Assembly: GCF_000423165.1 (NCBI RefSeq)
Contig: NZ_KE383983.1
Coordinates: 1,164,376-1,228,375 of the forward strand
DNA: 64,000 bases
Source of the DNA: Pseudidiomarina sediminum DSM 21906
Lineage (GTDB): Bacteria; Pseudomonadota; Gammaproteobacteria; Enterobacterales; Alteromonadaceae
Direction: 5' to 3'
Below the pieces are notes generated by a model, which saw only the letters and a program-made list of their open reading frames with translations, was not told where the DNA came from and did not search any database. Of the stretch, positions 32,502 to 41,596 are shown in pieces (positions within the stretch are counted from its first letter, which is position 1; every line of letters starts with the position of its first letter). The position numbers were made by a program, and so were the translations under genes.

Positions 32502-32525
32502 TACTGTATAAAAGTACAGTATACT
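32498..32525 (+). promoter_or_regulatory. recA promoter with embedded LexA box
   Basis: TTGATA at 32498-32503, 16 bp, TATACT at 32520-32525 forms a near-ideal sigma-70 promoter. A LexA box of the form TACTGT-N8-ACAGTA occupies 32502-32521 (CTG at 32504-32506, CAG at 32517-32519), so bound LexA would cover the space between the hexamers. The layout is the same as in E. coli recA. The -35 begins inside the pncC stop region. Confidence 0.93.
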
Positions 32526-32558
32526 GATTTCATCGCTTTTAACGAAATGGACATTAGC

Positions 32559-33617
32559 ATGAGCAACGATAAACAAAAAGCACTCGACGCGGCGTTAGGT
32601 CAAATTGAACGTCAGTTTGGTAAAGGTTCGATCATGCGTTTGGGCGACAACCAAACCATGGATATTGAGTCTGTCTCAACTGGCTCACTAACGCTCGATA
32701 TTGCCTTGGGTATTGGCGGTTTACCTTTTGGCCGTGTCGTTGAAATTTACGGTCCAGAGTCGAGTGGTAAAACCACGCTGACCTTGCAAGTGATTGCGGA
32801 AGCGCAAAAAAAGGGCAAGACCTGTGCCTTCGTTGACGCTGAACATGCGCTTGATCCTGTCTATGCGGCCAAGCTCGGTGTGAACGTTGATGACTTACTC
32901 GTGTCACAGCCGGACACGGGGGAGCAGGCTTTAGAAATTTGTGACATGTTGGTCCGTTCTGCTGCGGTTGATGTGGTGATTGTTGACTCCGTTGCAGCCT
33001 TGACACCAAAAGCTGAAATCGAAGGTGAAATGGGCGATAGCCACGTCGGCTTGCAAGCACGTTTAATGTCTCAAGCACTACGTAAATTGACTGCGAACAT
33101 CAAAAAGTCAAATAGCTTATGTATCTTCATTAACCAGATCCGAATGAAAATTGGTGTGATGTTTGGTAACCCTGAAACCACCACCGGTGGTAACGCACTA
33201 AAATTCTATTCGTCAGTCCGTCTTGATATTCGCCGTACCGGTGCAGTCAAAGAAGGTGACGAAGTGGTCGGTAACGAAACACGTGTTAAAGTCGTCAAGA
33301 ACAAGGTTGCGCCACCATTTAAGCAAGCTGAGTTCCAAATCATGTATGGTGCGGGTATCTCAAAAGAAGGCGAGCTGATTGACTTAGGCGTGAAACAAAA
33401 AATCGTAGATAAAGCTGGTGCTTGGTATAGCTACAATGGCGACAAAATTGGCCAAGGTAAAGCAAATGCAATGAAGTTCTTGATTGAGAACAAAGCTATT
33501 GCGGAAGATATCGAAACCCGCATTCGTGAGCAATTGTTAGCTAAGCCAGTCAAAGAAACTGAGAAGCCGTCAAAAGCTGCAGACAGTGGCGAAGTAACGG
33601 AAGATGATTTGATTTAA
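32559..33617 (+). CDS. recA: recombinase RecA
   Basis: RecA drives strand exchange and triggers LexA self-cleavage. I take ATG 32559 (352 aa), giving [20 protein letters not shown]; an in-frame ATG at 32547 would add four residues not seen in relatives. Walker A is [13 protein letters not shown] near residue 66, loop L1 MSQALRKLT, loop L2 [20 protein letters not shown], and the acidic tail ends EVTEDDLI. It is LexA-controlled. No recX follows; the next gene is rssA. Confidence 0.98.
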   Translation: MSNDKQKALDAALGQIERQFGKGSIMRLGDNQTMDIESVSTGSLTLDIALGIGGLPFGRVVEIYGPESSGKTTLTLQVIAEAQKKGKTCAFVDAEHALDPVYAAKLGVNVDDLLVSQPDTGEQALEICDMLVRSAAVDVVIVDSVAALTPKAEIEGEMGDSHVGLQARLMSQALRKLTANIKKSNSLCIFINQIRMKIGVMFGNPETTTGGNALKFYSSVRLDIRRTGAVKEGDEVVGNETRVKVVKNKVAPPFKQAEFQIMYGAGISKEGELIDLGVKQKIVDKAGAWYSYNGDKIGQGKANAMKFLIENKAIAEDIETRIREQLLAKPVKETEKPSKAADSGEVTEDDLI

Positions 33618-33636
33618 CCAAAGGATTCAAACAGCG

Positions 33637-34680
33637 ATGAGTTATGTGAAAGTTGCTCTCGCACTTGGTTCAGGTGCAGCACGAGGCTGGTCTCACATTG
33701 GCGTGATTAAAGCGCTTCGTGAGATGGGTATCGAAGTCAATATGGTTGCAGGCACATCAATCGGCTCCCTTGTGGGGGCCGGTTTTGCTTCTGGCCGTCT
33801 CGAAGAACTGGAAGAGTGGGTACGTGATATGGGGCGCTGGCAAGTGTTCAACTTGCTAGATTTCGGCTTTAGTCACGGTGGTTTGGTACAAGGTGAAAAA
33901 GTCTTTAGTCATGCGCGTGAGCGTTTCGGTGCTGTTGCCATCGAAGACTTAGACATTATTTACGGTGCTGTGGCAACCGACCTTTATACCGGTCGTGAGG
34001 TATGGCTACGTAAAGGCGATATCTTCTCTGCAGCGCGCTCATCGTGCGCGATGCCTGGTTTACTGGCGCCGACTGATCATAATGGTCGTTGGTTGGTGGA
34101 TGGTGGCTTGGTGAATCCGGTGCCGGTGTCGCTGTGTCGTGCTTTAGGTGCAGATTTTGTTATTGCCGTACACCTTAACTCACAATTGAATGCTGCAGCG
34201 ATTCAGGCACGCGGCAAGCATATTCCTCCGCAGCCTGAGCCACAAGCTGATATTCAAGGTGTGCCGAAGTCGTGTACCACCGCAGTCGATACCGGTGAGC
34301 GTGATGAACCTTCTGATTTAATGACGCAAGACGCTACGCAAGAACAGCCTGAGAATGAAGGTTTCTTCAAGAGCTTTTTAAGTACCAGTGGTCAGTACTG
34401 GGATAACGTGGTGGGGAAATTCAGTGGGCCGACCCACAAAGCGCCGGGAATGTTCGGCGTGATGGCGGGGTCCATTGATATTATGCAGGAGCGGATTACC
34501 AAGGCACGTATTGCCGGTGACCCACCTGATATCTTGATCCAACCCAAACTTGGGCATATTGGTTTGCTGGAGTTTGAACGGGGCAACGAGGCAATTGATT
34601 TAGGCTACGAGACGACCATGCGAATGAAAGATTATATTCTTAGCGAGCTTGAGCTTTATGCTGAGCGCCGTGGCGTTTAA
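33637..34680 (+). CDS. rssA: patatin-like phospholipase, RssA family
   Basis: This patatin-fold serine hydrolase resembles RssA/NTE proteins. The oxyanion GSGAARGWSHIGVI is at residues 12-25, the nucleophile motif GTSIGSLVG at about 39-47, and the catalytic Asp lies in VDGGLVNPVP near 154. A low-complexity segment at about 193-235 (rich in Gln, Pro, Asp, Glu) makes it longer (347 aa) than E. coli RssA (301 aa). The substrate is unknown. It starts 19 bp after recA in the slot where recX often lies. A terminator at 34701 follows. Confidence 0.88.
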   Translation: MSYVKVALALGSGAARGWSHIGVIKALREMGIEVNMVAGTSIGSLVGAGFASGRLEELEEWVRDMGRWQVFNLLDFGFSHGGLVQGEKVFSHARERFGAVAIEDLDIIYGAVATDLYTGREVWLRKGDIFSAARSSCAMPGLLAPTDHNGRWLVDGGLVNPVPVSLCRALGADFVIAVHLNSQLNAAAIQARGKHIPPQPEPQADIQGVPKSCTTAVDTGERDEPSDLMTQDATQEQPENEGFFKSFLSTSGQYWDNVVGKFSGPTHKAPGMFGVMAGSIDIMQERITKARIAGDPPDILIQPKLGHIGLLEFERGNEAIDLGYETTMRMKDYILSELELYAERRGV

Positions 34681-34700
34681 GTATTGTGAGAGATAAAAAA

Positions 34701-34723
34701 GCCGCTCATTGAGCGGCTTTTTT
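34701..34723. terminator. bidirectional rho-independent terminator (rssA / putP)
   Basis: A perfect 7-bp stem GCCGCTC/GAGCGGC with a 3-nt loop is flanked by six A on the left and six T on the right. It lies between the convergent rssA and putP genes (stops at 34680 and 34747) and can serve both. Confidence 0.93.
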
Positions 34724-34746
34724 GTGGGTAACACATTGCGAGCAGT

Positions 34747-36267
34747 TTAGTGTTCGAGCTGTGCTTCCATTTTATCGAAGGTCGCTTGTAGATCCGCATC
34801 CGGAGCTTTGGTCATCAGACTCACCACAACAACTGCGAGGGCCGATAAGATAAAGCCTGGAATGATTTCATACACATGTTCACTCAGGGCTTCACCGTCG
34901 ATCACAGGTACATAAATCCAGAACAATACGGTTGCTGCACCAATGAGCATGCCGGCCAGCGCGCCGTGACGGTTCATACGTTTCCAGAACAAGCTAAGAA
35001 TGATGACCGGACCAAAGGCCGCACCAAAGCCTGCCCAAGCGTTGGCAACAAGACCTAGAATGGTGTTTTCTGGGTCCCAAGCAAGGTAAATGGCAACCAA
35101 AGATACTAAGAGTACCGAGATACGGCCAACCAGCACTAATTCTTTGTCGCTGGCGTCACGATGTAAGAAGGCTTTGTAGAAATCTTCGGTAAGTGAGCTT
35201 GAGGTCACCAGTAGTTGTGACGAAATGGTACTCATGATCGCTGCAAGGATAGCCGCCAATAAGAAGCCAGCAATCAGTGGGTGGAATAAGAATTGTGAGA
35301 AGATAATGAAAATCGTCTCAGAATCCTTCAGCGTCATCTTGGTTTCCGCCACGTAAGCGATACCGACAAAGCCTGTGACCATGGCACCGATGATTGAAAC
35401 GGTCATCCAGGTAATACCAATGCGACGTGCTTTTGGAATGTCACGCACCGAGCGGATCGCCATAAAACGCACGATAATATGTGGCTGACCAAAGTAGCCT
35501 AAGCCCCACGCCAACAGCGAAATAATGCCAAGCACTGAGAGTTGATTCAGCATGGGATCGGCAATTTTAGCGTCGCGGAAGAAGGCCAAGAAGTCTGGAT
35601 TAATGGCGCGTACTTGATCGGTGACGGCCGTAACACCGCCTAAATCGAAAATCGCGACAATAGGTACCAGCACCAGGGCAAGGAACATAATGCAGCCTTG
35701 TACGAAGTCCGTCATGCTGACCGCTAGAAACCCGCCGAATAAGGTGTAAGCACAGACCACGCCAGCCGTGACCCAAAGGCCCAAGCTGTACTCTAAACCG
35801 AAGGCTGAACTGGCAAACAATTTGCCGCCCGCAACCAAGCTTGCTGAAGTGTAAAGGGTAAAGAAGACAATAATGACGATTGATGAGAAGAGTCGCAGCA
35901 AGCGCGCTTTATCGTTAAAGCGGTTGGCGAAATAATCAGGAATCGTAATCGCATCGTTGGCGACCTCGGTATACATCCGCAACCGTGGCGCCACAATCAG
36001 GTAGTTAAGGTAAGCGCCAATCACTAAGCCGACGGCAATCCATAACTGTGATACACCTGATACATAGATTGCGCCAGGCAAGCCCATGAGCATCCAGCCA
36101 CTCATGTCGGATGCACCGGCCGATAGCGCGGTGACACCAGGGCCTAATTGGCGCCCCCCAAGCATGTAACCTGAAACATCGTCTGTGGACTTTTTAAAGG
36201 CGTACAGACCAATCCCTAACATTGCAATGAAATAGAGCGCTAGCGAAATAAGCGTACCTGTTTCCAA
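34747..36267 (-). CDS. putP: sodium/proline symporter PutP
   Basis: PutP takes up proline with sodium ions across the inner membrane. Thirteen hydrophobic segments are expected for this sodium:solute symporter and can be traced. The TM2 region VTALSAGASDMSGWMLMGLP carries the Na+/proline site, and the family signature near WGLGYFGQPHIIVRFMAIRS is intact. The start is TTG 36267 (506 aa), backed by AAGGAG 7 bp upstream that overlaps the sapF stop. It lies 4 bp after sapF, so it appears to be the last gene of the pspF-sap unit. No putA is in the window. Confidence 0.95.
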   Translation of the reverse strand: METGTLISLALYFIAMLGIGLYAFKKSTDDVSGYMLGGRQLGPGVTALSAGASDMSGWMLMGLPGAIYVSGVSQLWIAVGLVIGAYLNYLIVAPRLRMYTEVANDAITIPDYFANRFNDKARLLRLFSSIVIIVFFTLYTSASLVAGGKLFASSAFGLEYSLGLWVTAGVVCAYTLFGGFLAVSMTDFVQGCIMFLALVLVPIVAIFDLGGVTAVTDQVRAINPDFLAFFRDAKIADPMLNQLSVLGIISLLAWGLGYFGQPHIIVRFMAIRSVRDIPKARRIGITWMTVSIIGAMVTGFVGIAYVAETKMTLKDSETIFIIFSQFLFHPLIAGFLLAAILAAIMSTISSQLLVTSSSLTEDFYKAFLHRDASDKELVLVGRISVLLVSLVAIYLAWDPENTILGLVANAWAGFGAAFGPVIILSLFWKRMNRHGALAGMLIGAATVLFWIYVPVIDGEALSEHVYEIIPGFILSALAVVVVSLMTKAPDADLQATFDKMEAQLEH

Positions 36268-36271
36268 AGCG

Positions 36272-37072
36272 TTACTCCTTCGTTGTTGAGTTTAATGGCA
36301 CTTTGTAGTTGTAGTCAGAGCAAAGCAGGGCTCGGGTGAGCGGCTCCTCTGATTGTTGTATGAGTGCCTGTGTGGTTCCAAACTCAATCATTTTACCACG
36401 ATGCATTATCAAGATCTTGTCAGAGACGTGTTTCACGATCTCCGTCGAATGTGAGACGAATATGAATGAAATACCCATATCTTGTTGCAAATCGAGCATG
36501 AGGTTAATGATTTGAGCTCTAATTGATGGATCGAGTGCGGCGAAAGCTTCGTCGGCCACAATGATTTGTGGCTCAAGCACGATCGCTCGCGCGATACACA
36601 CCCGCTGTTGTTGTCCACTGGAGAGCATGTGTGGGTAAAAATCATAGTGATCAGGTAGTAAGCCCACTTTGCGTAAGGTGTTGTGAACACGCTCTTTCTG
36701 TTGTCGCGGCGTCAGCTCGGTATTAAAGATTAAAGGCTCACACAACTGCTTGCCGACGGTGGTTTGTGGGTTTAGCGAACGCAGACTGTCTTGGAAAATC
36801 ATCCGTACGTGACGGCAACGTTGCTGGTCGCTCATAAGGTTGAGGGACTGACCGTTGATAAAAATCTCACCTTGCGAAGGGCGTTCGGCGCCGGCGATAA
36901 TTTTTGCGATGGTGGATTTACCTGACCCGGTTTCCCCCATAATCGACAGCGTCTCGCCACGGCCTAAGGTGAAACTGGTAGGTTCTAATGCGCACACCCG
37001 TTTGCCTGGTAGCCAGCCATCTTTATGCACGTAGTATTTGCTGATCCCGCGTACTTCTAAAAGTTTACTCAT
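36272..37072 (-). CDS. sapF: Sap ABC transporter ATP-binding protein SapF
   Basis: SapF is one of the two ATPases of the SapABCDF peptide/polyamine-type transporter. Walker A is MGETGSGKSTIAKI, the Q-loop MIFQDSLRSLNPQ, the ABC signature LSSGQQQRVCIARAI, and Walker B IIVADEAFAALD. ATG 37072 (266 aa) gives MSKLLEVRGISKYYVHKDGW as in relatives; the frame is open further upstream through sapD and that extension is not real. It overlaps sapD by 8 bp. Note the Ala pair in DEAFAALD instead of DEPTSALD, also seen in E. coli SapF (DEALASLD). Confidence 0.94.
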   Translation of the reverse strand: MSKLLEVRGISKYYVHKDGWLPGKRVCALEPTSFTLGRGETLSIMGETGSGKSTIAKIIAGAERPSQGEIFINGQSLNLMSDQQRCRHVRMIFQDSLRSLNPQTTVGKQLCEPLIFNTELTPRQQKERVHNTLRKVGLLPDHYDFYPHMLSSGQQQRVCIARAIVLEPQIIVADEAFAALDPSIRAQIINLMLDLQQDMGISFIFVSHSTEIVKHVSDKILIMHRGKMIEFGTTQALIQQSEEPLTRALLCSDYNYKVPLNSTTKE

Positions 37073-38063
37073 GATCAGGGTCATCCCGTAATGGATAGTG
37101 ACACGCAAATTGTTGCTGCTGTCGTTTTTCGAGCGGCGGTTGATGAATACATGCACGTCGTGCATAGGGGCAGCGTGGCCCAAGGCGACAGCCAATCGGC
37201 ATGTGTTGCAGCGTCGGTATCGCCCCTTTTAAGGTGGGTAGGCGCGTTTTCGGGGGCAAATCCTGATTGAATAAACTCATGCTGAGCATGGCATCGGTGT
37301 ACGGGTGATAAGGCTCGGCCATAAGCTGTTGCGTTGGCCCGGTTTCCATCAATTGCCCGCAATAAATCATACTCATGCGCTGGCTTTCCGGCACTACGGC
37401 GGTGAGGTCTTGCGTCACCATCAGTATGGACATGCCTTGGCTGGCACTAAGCTTGGCTAATAAGCGATAGATCTGGGCTCGGGTGCTGGGCTCCATGGCG
37501 GTGGTAGGTTCATCAGCAATCAGTAGTTTGGGGTTATGGGCAATCGCCATGGCAATGCTGATTTTCTGCGCTAAACCTTCCGAAAGCTCATGTGGATACC
37601 GCTCCATGACATCGTCCGTGTCTTTAATGCCGACCCGGTGTAACAAACGCTCTGCGCGGGTTTTGCGGTCTGCGCGGCGTTTTAAGTAAATGCCTTTGAG
37701 CGCGCCAGAGGGAATACTCTCTTGCAGTTGTGCGCCAACTTTTTCGTTGGGATCAAGATGCGAACCTGGATCTTGGAAAATCATCGCCATGTCGCGTCCA
37801 GTGACCAACCGGCGTTGCGCTGGGCTAAGTGAGAGCAAATCGTAATGCCGCCACCACAAACGATCGGCGGTAATTTTCCAGCGTGGATTAATAAAGCCTA
37901 AAATAGCTTTGGCGAGCAAGCTTTTGCCTGAGCCTGACTCGCCAACTAAGGTGTGAATTTCACCTTCTGACAACTGGAGGTTGAAGCGATCCAGTACGCG
38001 AACCAAACCGTTGTCGGTTTCCAATTCAATCGATAGGTTGCGAATATCGAGAATAGCACTCAT
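37065..38063 (-). CDS. sapD: Sap ABC transporter ATP-binding protein SapD
   Basis: SapD is the second ATPase of the Sap system; in E. coli it is also required for Trk potassium uptake. Walker A is GESGSGKSLLAKAI, the signature ELSEGLAQKISIAMAI, Walker B LLIADEPTTAMEPSTRAQ, with a C-terminal oligopeptide-transporter domain (CRLGPRCPYARRACIHQPP) that may bind an Fe-S cluster. The length of 332 aa is typical. It overlaps sapC by 4 bp and sapF by 8 bp. Confidence 0.94.
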   Translation of the reverse strand: MSAILDIRNLSIELETDNGLVRVLDRFNLQLSEGEIHTLVGESGSGKSLLAKAILGFINPRWKITADRLWWRHYDLLSLSPAQRRLVTGRDMAMIFQDPGSHLDPNEKVGAQLQESIPSGALKGIYLKRRADRKTRAERLLHRVGIKDTDDVMERYPHELSEGLAQKISIAMAIAHNPKLLIADEPTTAMEPSTRAQIYRLLAKLSASQGMSILMVTQDLTAVVPESQRMSMIYCGQLMETGPTQQLMAEPYHPYTDAMLSMSLFNQDLPPKTRLPTLKGAIPTLQHMPIGCRLGPRCPYARRACIHQPPLEKRQQQQFACHYPLRDDPDHE

Positions 38064-38956
38064 GCGTTACGTACCCGTTCTGCAATGGCGGCTCGGACGC
38101 TGTCACCAAGGATATTGATCGATAAAATCGTTAAAAATAGTGCTAATCCGGGTAACACCATCATCCATGGCGAAACATAGACCTGATCAAGGCTACGCGC
38201 CAACATAGTGCCCCATTCTGGGGCGGGGGCCTGTACCCCGAGACCTAAGAAGCCCAGCGCCGCGATATCAAGGATCGCGGTAGATAATGCAAAGGTCGTT
38301 TGCATCACTACGGCACTGGTAATATTGGGGAAAATCACCCGTGTTAGCATGTACCAGCGATTGACACCGTTGAGCCGTGAGGCGGTGACATACTCTTTGT
38401 GGCGCTCATCGTAGATAGCATTATGTACTGAGTGAATGAACTGCGGGATCAACACCAGGGTGATCGCAAACATTACGTTGAGCAGTGAAGGACCAAGAAT
38501 CGCGATAATCACCAACGCCAATAATAACGATGGAATGGACAAAATCACATCCAATAAATGGTTCAGCGTAGACGACTGGACACCGCGGGACATTCCGGCC
38601 CAAGCACCAATGCTGATACCAATAACGGCAGCAAAAAATACCGCAATCAGCGGATAGCCAAGGCTGTACACCGATCCGGCAATGATACGTGAGAGGAGGT
38701 CGCGACCTAAATCATCAGTACCAAAAAGAAAGCGAATCTCACCGCTCTCGTGCCAGCTTGGCGGTTGCAAAATGGCATTCGCAAACTGTTCATCAGGGTT
38801 GAATGGCGTGATCAGTGGCGATAACAGCATCATCAACATTGCAAACGCCAAAAAGTACGCTGCGGCGACCGCAAACGGATTGGCATTCATATGCAAGGCA
38901 ATTTGCCGCAGTGGCGAAGGTTCGCGTTGCTGAAAGTAAATTTTAGTGTTCTGCAT
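38060..38956 (-). CDS. sapC: Sap ABC transporter permease SapC
   Basis: SapC is one of two permease subunits. I take ATG 38956 (298 aa), which gives MQNTKIYFQQREPSPLRQ as in relatives; the frame is open upstream into sapB. Six membrane segments can be traced (first AAAYFLAFAMLMMLLSPLI), with a DppC-type N-terminal domain, and the EAA-like loop YVTASRLNGVNRWYMLTRVI lies between the last segments. It overlaps sapB by 14 bp. Confidence 0.94.
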   Translation of the reverse strand: MQNTKIYFQQREPSPLRQIALHMNANPFAVAAAYFLAFAMLMMLLSPLITPFNPDEQFANAILQPPSWHESGEIRFLFGTDDLGRDLLSRIIAGSVYSLGYPLIAVFFAAVIGISIGAWAGMSRGVQSSTLNHLLDVILSIPSLLLALVIIAILGPSLLNVMFAITLVLIPQFIHSVHNAIYDERHKEYVTASRLNGVNRWYMLTRVIFPNITSAVVMQTTFALSTAILDIAALGFLGLGVQAPAPEWGTMLARSLDQVYVSPWMMVLPGLALFLTILSINILGDSVRAAIAERVRNA

Positions 38957-39974
38957 ACAGCTCCTTGCGCACTTGCGGATAGCGCCACGCATGGAAAAGT
39001 TCGACCAACACGTTGACCAGCAGAATGAGGGCGGCGATGGTAAAGAGGCCACCTTGCATGACTGGGTAGTCGCGTTCATAAATACTTTTCACCAACCAAC
39101 TCCCCATTCCGGGCCAGTTGAAGATGACTTCAAGCACGATAATGTTGCTCATTAAAATACTGAACATTAAGCCGAGCTGACGGACCACAGGTTGCATCGC
39201 ATTGGGTAAGGCATGGAGCCAAAGAATGCGTGATTCTGAGAGGCCTCGTGCGCGCGCTGCGCGAATATAGTTTTGTTGTAATACCTCTAACATACTGTTG
39301 CGCATCACGCGTAGGAGCATGGTTGCAGGCATGATTGCCAGCACAATGACGGGTAGCCAGAGATGGTTAATGGCGTCGGCGATGGCGGCTTTTTTGTAAG
39401 GGGTATCACTTAACAAAATGTCAATCAGGATTGCGCCAGTGCGAACATCAATATTAAATAATGGGTTCAACTGGCCGGAGATGGGGGTCCAACCGAGTTT
39501 AACCGCAAACAACAAAATGAAGAGCTGAGCGAGCCAAAAGACTGGAATGGAGTAGGCACTTAAACTAATCCCCATGACCACGCGATCCATGGCGCCTCGT
39601 TGTTGTCCTGCGGCATATAATCCCAAGGGCGCCCCAAGGACCATGGCGAGAATCATAGCTAATAAGCTGAGCTCTAGCGTGGCCCCTAACAGTGGCATGA
39701 GATCGGCGAAAACGTCACGTTGGGTGGTGAGGGATTGGCCCCAGTCGCCGCGCGTGAAGTGCCCCAAAAAAGACACATACTGCATCACGATCGACTGATC
39801 GAAATTGCGCGCCACGACTTGTTGCTGATAGGCCTCAGGATTACTCGCACGGACGCCGCTCATATTGGTCAGCGGGTCACCCGGAAAAAAGTAGTTCAGG
39901 GCAAATAAGAATACGGTTAGCAACCAGAGGGTGACGACTAACAGCGCGAGTCGACGGAAACTGTAACGGATCAT
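38943..39974 (-). CDS. sapB: Sap ABC transporter permease SapB
   Basis: SapB is the other permease (343 aa). It starts MIRYSFRRLALLVVTLWLL with the first membrane segment, and a large periplasmic loop (GDPLTNMSGVRASNPEAY) follows, as in the DppB/OppB group. The EAA loop is YIRAARARGLSESRILWLHA. It overlaps sapA by 4 bp. In E. coli sapBCDF has been shown to export putrescine, so peptide import is not the only possible function. Confidence 0.94.
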   Translation of the reverse strand: MIRYSFRRLALLVVTLWLLTVFLFALNYFFPGDPLTNMSGVRASNPEAYQQQVVARNFDQSIVMQYVSFLGHFTRGDWGQSLTTQRDVFADLMPLLGATLELSLLAMILAMVLGAPLGLYAAGQQRGAMDRVVMGISLSAYSIPVFWLAQLFILLFAVKLGWTPISGQLNPLFNIDVRTGAILIDILLSDTPYKKAAIADAINHLWLPVIVLAIMPATMLLRVMRNSMLEVLQQNYIRAARARGLSESRILWLHALPNAMQPVVRQLGLMFSILMSNIIVLEVIFNWPGMGSWLVKSIYERDYPVMQGGLFTIAALILLVNVLVELFHAWRYPQVRKELYAEH

Positions 39975-41596
39975 TGTTGCTCCTCGACCACGCGATAGCT
40001 TTGGCGGAAACTCACGCCACCATAAGCGGGTACCTCAACACCGCGAATGTCGCTGCGATACGCCTGAAAGCGCATTGAGTTGGCGATAGGTACTAAAGGA
40101 ACGTCGCGATAGACCCAGTTCTCGATCTCATGATACAGGCGTTTGCGCACATCTAAACTATTTTCAGCCAAGGCTTCACTGAGTAAGGCGTCAAACTCAG
40201 GTTGGCACCAATTGGCACGGTTGGTACCAACGTTGAGGGCATTGCAGCTTAATAACGGCCGGAAAAAGTTGTCTGGGTCGGCGTTATCGGCAATCCAGCC
40301 AATGAGGACGCTATCGTGCTCATCGCGTGCCAGGCGACGACGAAAGGCGTTCCATTCGTAAGTAACAATATTGGCACGAATGCCAACTTGCGCCAGATCG
40401 GCTTGGATCAGTTCAGCCATTTTTTGCGCATTCGGATTGTAAGCCCGTTGCACTGGCATGGCCCAGATATCGAAGCTGAAGCCATCTTCATAGCCTGCCT
40501 CAGCAAGCAGCGCTTTGGCACGGGCAGGGTCATAACCGTAGGTTAAATCGACAGGACTATAGGCCCAGGATGTTTCAGGCAAGATGCCGGTTGCTAAGCG
40601 CGCATTGCCGTTGTAAACGGTTTGAATTATCGCTGCGCGATTGACGGCATAGGCCAGTGCGCGGCGCACGAGCGGGTCATTAAACGGAGGACGTTCGGTA
40701 TTAAAGGCCCAAAACGCGATATTGGGGTTGACCGTGCTCGACACGTTGATTTCATCACCTTTATCCAACAGCGCCAGTTCTTCAACCAGTGGATAGGGGA
40801 TGACATCACACTCACCCGTTAGCATTTTTAACATACGTTTATTGGCGTTCGGGGTAATGGAGTAGACCAATTGTTTGATCTTCGGTGCTTCGCGCCAATA
40901 CTGTTCATGCCGACTGTAGCGGATCATGACGTCTTTGCGAAACTCTTCAAAGACAAAGGGGCCGGTACCTATTGGACGCGTGTCAATCTGCTGCGGCGTG
41001 CCTTGCTCCAGCAGTTGAGCACCGTATTCGGCAGATAAGATCACCGCAAAATCAGTCGCAAGGTTGGCTAAAAATGAGCTGTCACTTTGACTAAGCACAA
41101 ATTCAACCGTGTGCGCATCAACGGCGCGTACGTCTTCAATTAAATGGTTCAGGCCGCTGGCGGTAAAAAACGGATAGTTGCCACCGTTCACTGGGTGATA
41201 AGGGTGGTGGGGTTTTAACCAACGGGCGAAGCTGAAGACGACATCGTCGGCAGTCATGGCGCGGGTCGGCTCAAACCAAGCGGTATGATGAAAGGCGACG
41301 TCGTCACGTAAGGTAAAACGGTAACGGGTACCTTGATCGTAAGCTTGCCAAGCGGTTGCAAGTGCCGGCACGAATTGCTGTTGATCGTCGTCATAGTCAA
41401 GCAATCGGTCATAGAGCTGGGCAGCACTGGCATCAATGGTGGTGCCTGAGGTGCCCAATTGTGGGTTAAAGCTCTCAGGGTTGCCTTCGGAACAATAGAC
41501 GATCCCCTCTTGTAACGGCGCTACGTTCTCAGTGGCAGGGCTACAAGCGACAACGCCAAGGCAAGGGAGTAATAATCCGACGCGCAAAACATTCAT
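39971..41596 (-). CDS. sapA: Sap ABC transporter substrate-binding lipoprotein SapA
   Basis: SapA is the periplasmic solute-binding protein of the Sap system, related to DppA/OppA. The N-terminus MNVLRVGLLLPCLGVVACS looks like a lipoprotein signal with Cys18 as the anchor. The SBP_bac_5 domain follows (YCSEGNPESFNPQLGTSGTT, FARWLKPHHPYHPVNGGNYP). The length is 541 aa. Its ATG directly abuts the pspF stop codon with no gap, so pspF and sapA are read together. Confidence 0.93.
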   Translation of the reverse strand: MNVLRVGLLLPCLGVVACSPATENVAPLQEGIVYCSEGNPESFNPQLGTSGTTIDASAAQLYDRLLDYDDDQQQFVPALATAWQAYDQGTRYRFTLRDDVAFHHTAWFEPTRAMTADDVVFSFARWLKPHHPYHPVNGGNYPFFTASGLNHLIEDVRAVDAHTVEFVLSQSDSSFLANLATDFAVILSAEYGAQLLEQGTPQQIDTRPIGTGPFVFEEFRKDVMIRYSRHEQYWREAPKIKQLVYSITPNANKRMLKMLTGECDVIPYPLVEELALLDKGDEINVSSTVNPNIAFWAFNTERPPFNDPLVRRALAYAVNRAAIIQTVYNGNARLATGILPETSWAYSPVDLTYGYDPARAKALLAEAGYEDGFSFDIWAMPVQRAYNPNAQKMAELIQADLAQVGIRANIVTYEWNAFRRRLARDEHDSVLIGWIADNADPDNFFRPLLSCNALNVGTNRANWCQPEFDALLSEALAENSLDVRKRLYHEIENWVYRDVPLVPIANSMRFQAYRSDIRGVEVPAYGGVSFRQSYRVVEEQQ

